Shown here piece by piece: positions 58,193-64,000 of a stretch of 64,000 bases of DNA (its first letter is position 1; every line of letters begins with the position of its first letter). Both the position numbers and the translations under genes were made by a program. The stretch is from positions 15,038,485 through 15,102,484 of the forward strand of contig CM057823.1 in the NCBI GenBank assembly GCA_030068075.1, written 5' to 3'. The notes beneath the pieces are model-generated. The model was not told where the DNA came from and did not search any database. It saw nothing but the letters and a program-made list of their open reading frames with translations. Source of the DNA: Paguma larvata (lineage: Eukaryota > Chordata > Mammalia > Carnivora > Viverridae).

Positions 58193-59272
58193 ATCTGCAA
58201 GACCCCCGAGCCCAAAGCGGCCCCTTACTGCAGCCCGGCCGTGCCCGTGCACTTCAACATCCAGCAGGACTGCGGCCACTTCGTTGCCTCGGTGCCCTCC
58301 AGCATGCTCGCCTCTCCCGCCGCACCCAAGGACCCTCTGCCCGCACCGCCCTCACACCCCCCGGCCCAGGAGCAGGACTGCGTGGTGGTCATCACCCCGG
58401 AGGTGCCCCACCAGACCGCCTCCGACTTCGTGCGGGACTCGGCCTCCAGCCACCAGGCCGAACCCGAGGTGTACGAACGGCGCGTGTGCTTCCTGCTCCT
58501 GCAGCTGTGCAACGGGCTGGAGCATCTGAAGGAGCACGGCGTCATCCACCGGGACCTGTGCCTGGAGAACCTGCTGCTGGTGCACTGCTCCCCGCAGGCC
58601 TCCGCGGCCGCTTCCGGCGCCCCGCCCCCCGCCGCCGCCATTCCCGCCTGCCCGGGAGCGCCCGGGGAGAAGTACCTGCCCCGCCTCATCATCAGCAACT
58701 TCCTGAAGGCCAAGCAGAAGCCCGGCGGCACCGCCGACCTGCAGCAGCAGAAGAGCCAGGCCCGGCTGGCCCCCGAGATCGTGTCCGCCTCGCAGTACCG
58801 CAAGTTCGACGAGTTCCAGACGGGCATCCTCATTTACGAGCTGCTGCACCAGCCCAACCCGTTCGAGGTGCGCGCGCAGCTGCGCGAGCGGGACTACCGG
58901 CGGGAGGACCTGCCCCCGCTGCCCGCCCTGTCCCTCTACTCGCCCGGCCTGCAGCAGCTCGCGCGCCTGCTGCTGGAGGCCGACCCCATCAAGCGCATCC
59001 GCATCGGCGAGGCCAAGCGGGTGCTGCAGTGCCTGCTGTGGGGGCCGCGGCGCGAGCTGGTGGAGCAGCCGGGCGCGTCGGAGGCCGCGCTGTGCGGCAC
59101 GCTGCGCAACTGGATCGACATGAAGCGCGCGCTGATGATGATGAAGTTCGCCGAGAGGGCGGCGGAGCGCCGGCGCGGGGTGGAGCTGGAGGACTGGCTG
59201 TGCTGCCAGTACCTGGCGGCGGCCGAGCCGGGGGCGCTGCTCCAGGCGCTCAAGCTCCTGCAGCTTCTGTGA
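58193..59272 (+). CDS. PRAG1: PRAG1 coding exon 6 (pseudokinase, residues 1030-1388, stop)
   Basis: The terminal coding exon begins ICKTPEPKAAPYCSPAVPVH and is open to the TGA at 59270-59272. It encodes the bulk of the pseudokinase fold. The catalytic-loop HRD is kept (His1148-Arg1149-Asp1150, HRDLCLENLLL). The DFG position reads Asn-Phe-Leu (1198-1200), so the metal-binding Asp is lost. APE is intact at 1222-1224. Between the catalytic loop and the DFG position lies an Ala/Pro-rich insert (SPQASAAASGAPPPAAA), shorter than the human one. The C-terminal helices (RRGVELEDWLCCQYLAA, LLQALKLLQLL) belong to the dimerisation module of PEAK proteins. The exon is very GC-rich. Together these fit a nucleotide-independent scaffold. 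Confidence 0.97.
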   Translation: MCKTPEPKAAPYCSPAVPVHFNIQQDCGHFVASVPSSMLASPAAPKDPLPAPPSHPPAQEQDCVVVITPEVPHQTASDFVRDSASSHQAEPEVYERRVCFLLLQLCNGLEHLKEHGVIHRDLCLENLLLVHCSPQASAAASGAPPPAAAIPACPGAPGEKYLPRLIISNFLKAKQKPGGTADLQQQKSQARLAPEIVSASQYRKFDEFQTGILIYELLHQPNPFEVRAQLRERDYRREDLPPLPALSLYSPGLQQLARLLLEADPIKRIRIGEAKRVLQCLLWGPRRELVEQPGASEAALCGTLRNWIDMKRALMMMKFAERAAERRRGVELEDWLCCQYLAAAEPGALLQALKLLQLL

Positions 59273-59635
59273 GCGCGGCCCCGCTCCCCTGCCGGGCCTT
59301 GGAAACATCCGCCTCCCCCTGGGAAATGGTACAAACGACTGTCATACTTGGATGTAATATATATATGTATATATATAAAATATCTAAATAAGCAAGACTG
59401 CGGCTGTCCTTGCGCACTCCGGCCGCCCCTCCTCCCCAAGTCCTCCCGGTTTGCTCCTGGGATTAGTACACTCCGGGCGCAGCGCCCCGGCCTGGGGACG
59501 GTTCTGCGGACGCGGTGAAGTCTGGACTCTGGCTTCACTACCTCACCATGGGATCACTTGACCCTTTTGTCAAATGGCTATTTAAAAAAAAACAACTTTT
59601 TTCAATGTCGTTTGTTGGTACAGTTTATTTTATTT

Positions 59636-59856
59636 TATTTTTTGAAAAAATTTTTTAGTGTTTTTTATTTTTGACACAGAACGAGACAGAGCATGAATGG
59701 GGGAGGGGAAGAGAGAGGGAGACACAGAATCTGAAGCAGGCTCCAGGCTCTGAGCCATCAGCACAGAGCCCGACGCGGGGCTCGAACTCACAGACCGTGA
59801 GATCATGACCTGAGCCGAAGTCGGCCACTTAACCGACTGAGCCACCCAGGCGCCCC
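59636..59856 (-). mobile_element. Carnivore tRNA-Lys SINE
   Basis: A full-length minus-orientation copy: TTTTTAGTGTTTTTTATTTTTG, AGAGCCCGACGCGGGGCTCG, and head complement GAGCCACCCAGGCGCCCC. It directly adjoins another SINE and may have inserted in the tail of that older copy. Confidence 0.93.
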
Positions 59857-60053
59857 AAGTTTATTTATTTTAAAAGAGAGGGAGAGCATGAGTGAGTAAG
59901 GGGCAGAGAGAGAGAGAGAGAGAGAATCTCAAGCAGGTTCTGCACTGTAAGCCCAGAGCCAGATGTGGGGCTTAAATTCAGGAACTGTGAGACTGGGAAC
60001 AGAGTGGAAACCGAGAGTCGGAGGCTTAGCCCACCGAGCTACCCGGAGCCCCA
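59857..60053 (-). mobile_element. Older carnivore SINE
   Basis: A diverged minus-orientation copy: AAGTTTATTTATTTTAAAAGAG, CAGAGCCAGATGTGGGGC and a worn head complement GAGCTACCCGGAGCCCC. Confidence 0.85.
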
Positions 60054-62689
60054 ACAAACTCTCATTTAAAAAATTTCGGGGTTGAGCTCTTTTATCCCCA
60101 AGTGCCCACATGTTTGATATATTTGGTGGTTAAATTGAATATAAGCCTCTGAGCAGTAGCTTCAAGACCACTTGAGGTGTCCTTGACCTCACCCCGCTGG
60201 TGACATAGAGCAGCAGGCCACCAGGCAGGGGACGCATGGGCACCACTTAACATTCCCTGCTCCCCTCCCCACCCGGCAGTGTCTTAGAATCGGGACTCAA
60301 CTCGGAGCCCAGCAGAGGTTCAGGATTCAACCCCGCTGCTCCAAGTCCATTTCCAGTGTGCTAAAGCTAGTTGCCATTTGTATCTGTCAGAAGCCGGGCT
60401 GAAATGGAATCCACCCCAGATGGTTCAAACGAATTAAGGGGCCCACTTGGAGACGTGTGGGCAGGGTCAAGAGAAAAAAGAAAGGATGACAAGGCAAAAA
60501 CAGAAGCTGAGATGGGCGAACCAGCTTCCGTTTCCCACCCGCCATCCCCGGGCCAAGCCCAAGGGGGGCTTGGGTGATGCAGTCAGCAGGATTGGCCGCC
60601 TGGGGCAGGGAGTGGGGAAGGATGGGTGGGGGGCAACGACTGTGCTCGGGAACAGCGGCGGCAGAAGAAAACAGAGGTGTTCCCGCTCCCAGACCAGCAA
60701 TCCCCCTGCCGTCCTAAGCTCCTTTCAGCTTCCGTTTGTAAAACTCATTTTAACGTGTTTACTGGCACCCGGTATCTACTGCAGTCAGTATTTGTCACCA
60801 TACCGTTCAAGCGCGCAGAATTAGGAAGCACCAGATCTTTCCTCCTCAAACTAAACCCACAAAATGTTACTAATTACTCGTGGAGAAGGAGACGGCCCCC
60901 GAGACCTTTGTATTTCTACCTAAAGGGTAATCTTCCAACTTGTGAGCTAATCGATTTCTACAACCTTGTTAATAATTCCGGACAGCTGTAAAGCAAATGC
61001 AGAGATCTTCGTGGATGTCCTAGAAATCTGGGAACGTGGTTAGCCACCAGGACAGGGAAATCTCTCAGGGCCCCTTCTGCATATTAATTTCACTGCTTTT
61101 GGACTACAGGTAAACAGTGCCTGAGCGGCACATTTGTCCTGTCAACTGTTGCTTGAGCACCGAAGAAGGAACTGAATAAACCAGCTTCCAGCTCTACTCG
61201 TGCAAAAGAAAGAGTCTTCGAACGTGGAAGTCGTTATTCTTCCTAGGACCTGTCTGTTTCAGGGGGCAGTAGTTTGCCTGTTGTTTATTCCTGAGAATTT
61301 CCCGGGCGCACCCCGTGCCCTCCATTTGCTGTCTTTTGCTTACTTGTCCTTTCTCACGTCAAGTAAACAAGCAACGGGGAGGGAAGAAACAGACATCTGC
61401 CAAGGGAACGCGGTGCCACTTGGGAACACGCCTCAAGAGGCACATTTTAAATCTCTATATTAGTGACACCTTTTGTATACACCACCCGCTTTTGGAAAAA
61501 AAAAAAAAAAGTCGAGATTGTAGAAAAGGTTTTAAAACCAAAATGACCCCCAGAGTAAAGGTGAGAAGAAATTACAGCAATAAATTCCAATGGAGAGGAA
61601 TGAGAACACACATGAAACTTACCTCTCAGCAGCCCACCAACCTAGAAAAAGTAGAGAACAGTGGGTTGCAGAATTCTTTGTGCGTAATCTCAGGGGAAGA
61701 TTCGATTCGTCATGAGGAACAAGTTTTTCCCAGGGCATGGTTCTGGAGGGAATTTGTCAAGGATTTCCTGGTTTAAAAACATTGCATAATGTCCCCAATA
61801 GCAGTGTTTTGTTTTCTGTTTTTTTTTTTAAAGCCATTTTCCTAGATGGGACCATTTCTTATATTCACCATGGGTGAAATCCAGTTGGGTAACATTCAAA
61901 TCTATTTTCATCAAGGTGATTTTACAGGGTACTTGCTACCCAGTCATTTCCATGGGTGGTTGGCCTTTTCAATAAACGGTAAGTCACGTGACAATATGTT
62001 AGGTTGGGCAAACAGCTTTAGCCACTCTAAATTCAGGGGCTCAATATACCTAGTGTTTTTGTTTGTTTGTTGCCTCACGATACATCCGCCATGCGCAGCT
62101 TGGTCTCACAGAAGGCTCAGGCACTAAATAGATGAAGTCCAGAAACAATAGTTTGGCCCGAGGCTCAGAAAGAAGCCGGGGCTTTTGTAGGATGCCAGAC
62201 TCCTAACGTTTGGCTATTCAATACTCCCGGCATCTGTGGATTCATCTCCTTTTTGCTTGGCTTTCGAGCCAGTTACTGGTATTTAAACCTCCAGACCTTC
62301 TTTCTCTCCAGCTCTGAGTCGGGCCGCCCCCGTATACTTTTTGCCTTGGTAGTCTTGGTTATTCATGGGGCCTTTCCCTTTTTCATGCCAAGATCGGGAA
62401 TTTTTTCTTCTTCTCAATTCTTTCCTGTAGGCGTTACGAGGCCGAATATCTAAATTTTCATATCCTTGCCAGAAGCAAGATACAAACGTTAGGGGATTGT
62501 TTATTTATCACAACACATGGCTCAGATCGCAAAAGGCAGGGCTCTGGGGGGCTGGGGTTACCACTCTGTGTAATCCTTCCTAGTTTTCAGAAACTTGGGG
62601 CTGGAGAAAGCTCTTGTGATGGACACATGCATACAAACAATTGTAAAGATTTCGAAGAGGGAAGACACATGTCACTTTAATGACCTTTC

Positions 62690-63050
62690 TGAAATCTGTT
62701 CCTTAAATATATACAGCCAATAAATGAAGCAGGCCTTTCCCACTCCGCTGAACATCTATAAATCTTTGAAGATCTGAGGATAAGCTTATTAAAAGTAGGA
62801 GACTTGTAACATACAATCTGCTTGGCATCTTTAATAGAGGGTGATGTGAATGGCACGATTCATTAGCAACCAAAATTTAACCCGACTGATGTCATTGCTA
62901 AAAATAGAAGACAAGAATAAAATGTCTGGGGCAAGTTCCATGGGGCGAATCTCTTAACAAAATACCCTGCTCTTTGCCGATGCTAATTAATGCAGAATTA
63001 AGGGGCCGCCAAGGAGACCTCCAAACTAAAAATGTCCTGAGAGGGATCAC
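62690..63050. promoter_or_regulatory. Candidate distal regulatory element
   Basis: This non-repetitive AT-rich segment contains a perfect MEF2 consensus CTAAAAATAG at 62898-62907, TGATGTCATTG just before it, CATTAGCAACC, and the homeodomain-type GCTAATTAATGC. Clustering of such cores outside repeats is suggestive only. Confidence 0.3.
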
Positions 63051-63715
63051 GCCCTGGGGGGTTAGTTGGGAGGTAGCCAGAGGGGTTCCAGGGCCCCAAG
63101 AAAGGAGTCTAAATTAACCGAGAAATGATACCGGTTATTTAGGGAGAACTAGGGCCGGGCCAGAACTTCCACGATCGATTTGGAAGCTTCCTGAGCCCTG
63201 GACACTCCGTCTTCTCTGAGCCACAGCTTCCTTCCCAGGGCCCGACTACGTCCATTTCTGGAGTCGGGGAAGCAAAATCCACTTTACTGAGGAGCCTTCC
63301 GCATGCCAACAAGCCAGCTTAGTATTGAACGATACCAGCGAGAATTTGAACCTATACTTTTACCCTCTGCTGTAAACGCTGGGTTCAAATCTTTATAGAT
63401 CCTTTACCAGAAACGAGTATAGCTATTTCAAAACAAACAAAGAACAACAACAGTAAAAACCACTCTCCTGAACACTGGATGTGCTCAGACCGTGGAAACT
63501 TTTGTGTTCTGAATTAGGACTTCTTAAAGGTTTTTCTTCAGACTTCTGACTTACTGCCTTATCGGGGATGATCAGGCACGGAGGTCTAAGGATGGCAGAG
63601 AAGAGAGGAAGTGAGAAAGGAAGATTTAGAAAAGACAAGCCACCTGCCTTACGACTTGCCTGGAACCAGCCGTGATGACTTCTCGCAACCCCAGAAGGGG
63701 ATTCATGAGTCTTAG

Positions 63716-64000
63716 TCTGCTCAGGCTGCTACCAAACAAAATACCATAGGCTGGGGGGCTTATAAACAATGGAAATTTATTCCTCATAGTTCTAGAAGCT
63801 AGGAAGACCAAGATCAAGGTACCAATAGATTTGATTCTGTTGAGGATCCACTTCCTAGTCCTAGATGGCCCTGTTCTTGTGTCCTCACATGGTAGAAAGG
63901 GCAAAGGAGGTTTCAGGGATCCCTTTTTTAAGGGCGCTAATCCCACTTTGATGAGGTTTCCACACCAGCAACCTAATCACCTTCCAAAGATTCCACCACC
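63716..64000. mobile_element. Ancient interspersed repeat (same family as 4390-4855), cut by window end
   Basis: It starts CTCAGGCTGCTACCAAAC and continues with AAAATACCATAGGCTGGGG, AAGACCAAGATCAAGGTACC, GTGTCCTCACATGGTAGAAAG and AAGGGCGCTAATCCCAC. It is a more complete relative of the copy near 4.4 kb and runs off the end of the window. Confidence 0.65.

Larger units (their letters stand above)
9900..59400 (+). other. PRAG1: PRAG1 gene span (pragmin pseudokinase scaffold)
   Basis: Six exons are inferred: one leader exon and five with coding sequence, joined at GT-AG boundaries. Coding segments total 4,167 bases, giving 1,388 residues. Known from the family: pragmin is a cytoplasmic and cytoskeleton-associated pseudokinase scaffold of the PEAK family. 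It was found as an effector of the small GTPase RND2 that raises RhoA activity. It binds and activates CSK through a phosphorylated tyrosine and forms homo- and hetero-oligomers with PEAK1, affecting cell shape and migration. Seen here: every expected block is present, with no stop or frameshift, so the gene looks functional. Introns are 4.7, 2.2, 18.2, 11.9 and 7.8 kb. Confidence 0.93.
59273..61200 (+). other. PRAG1: PRAG1 3' UTR and candidate poly(A) signals
   Basis: After the stop comes a short AT-rich block (59355-59390) containing TATAAA, a weak poly(A) signal. The first canonical AATAAA downstream is at 61175-61180. Use of the first would give a leader-like short 3' UTR of about 0.1 kb; use of the second would give about 1.9 kb including two SINEs. 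Sequence alone does not settle which is used. Confidence 0.45.
60054..64000. other. Downstream flank of PRAG1
   Basis: No gene is recognisable. Open frames are short and featureless. The stretch 62690-63050 is unique, AT-rich and dense in recognisable factor-site cores. The last 285 bases belong to the same ancient repeat family as 4390-4855. Confidence 0.65.

Noticed and set aside
58352..59308. Long antisense open frame (318 codons) opposite exon 6
   Set aside because: It is the mirror of a very GC-rich coding exon, where stops are rare on the opposite strand. It is Leu/Gly/Arg-rich and matches no family I know.
1..64000. Dog-like (caniform) origin
   Set aside because: The SINE bodies are of the cat type (head CGCCTGGGTGGCTCAG, body with GCTGACAGCTC and GAGCCTGGAGCCTGCTTC), and none of the dog-type copies was seen.
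1..64000. CRISPR array, operon, prophage or other prokaryotic system
   Set aside because: Long introns, SINE/LINE content and a CpG-island promoter show vertebrate nuclear DNA; the only short regular repeats are microsatellites and the 50.4-kb minisatellite, which has no spacers.

Overview
The window is nuclear DNA from a carnivoran mammal, most likely a cat-like (feliform) species. It has long introns with GT-AG boundaries and a methylation-depleted CpG promoter. It also has about 19 copies of a tRNA-Lys-derived carnivore SINE whose head reads GGGGCGCCTGGGTGGCTCAG with a cat-type body; the dog-type SINE differs. Older MIR, L2, L1 and Tigger fossils fill much of the rest.

One protein-coding gene is recognisable: PRAG1 (pragmin, SGK223), on the + strand. 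A GC-rich first exon ends at 10201. Five coding exons follow: 15032-15361, 17581-19424, 37608-37765, 49648-50402 and 58193-59272. Junction phases are 0, 2, 1 and 0. The joined frame is intact at 1,388 codons plus stop, close to the roughly 1,400 residues of the human protein. The protein has the N-terminal motif shared with PEAK1, a long disordered scaffold with an EPIYA tyrosine motif (Csk SH2 docking) and a PPPLP motif (Crk SH3 docking), and a C-terminal pseudokinase flanked by helices. The HRD triad is kept and the DFG triad is lost.

Layout: 1-9.7 kb is 5' flank with old L1 and one SINE. The CpG-island promoter and exon 1 lie at 9.7-10.2 kb. Intron 1 (4.7 kb) holds several SINEs. Intron 2 is 2.2 kb with a nested SINE pair. 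Intron 3 (18.2 kb) has almost no young SINEs until 36.2 kb, and has old MIR/L2/L1 copies, a possible 5'-inverted L1 and a Z-DNA-prone TG/CG tract. Intron 4 is 11.9 kb. Intron 5 (7.8 kb) begins inside a GC-rich minisatellite, then has SINEs, a Tigger transposon relic, a CpG-rich candidate regulatory island and an L1 broken by two SINEs. The 3' UTR and downstream flank run from 59.27 kb to the end.

Points most worth a second look: (i) the exon 5 splice donor is the first unit of a seven-copy ~30-bp minisatellite, and the reading frame stays open for another 126 codons past the donor; (ii) an upstream frame overlaps the PRAG1 start codon and may run back into exon 1; (iii) an unannotated CpG-rich island sits in intron 5. 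I found no second protein gene, tRNA gene, CRISPR array or intact mobile element. Repeat family names are from recognition by eye, without a database search.
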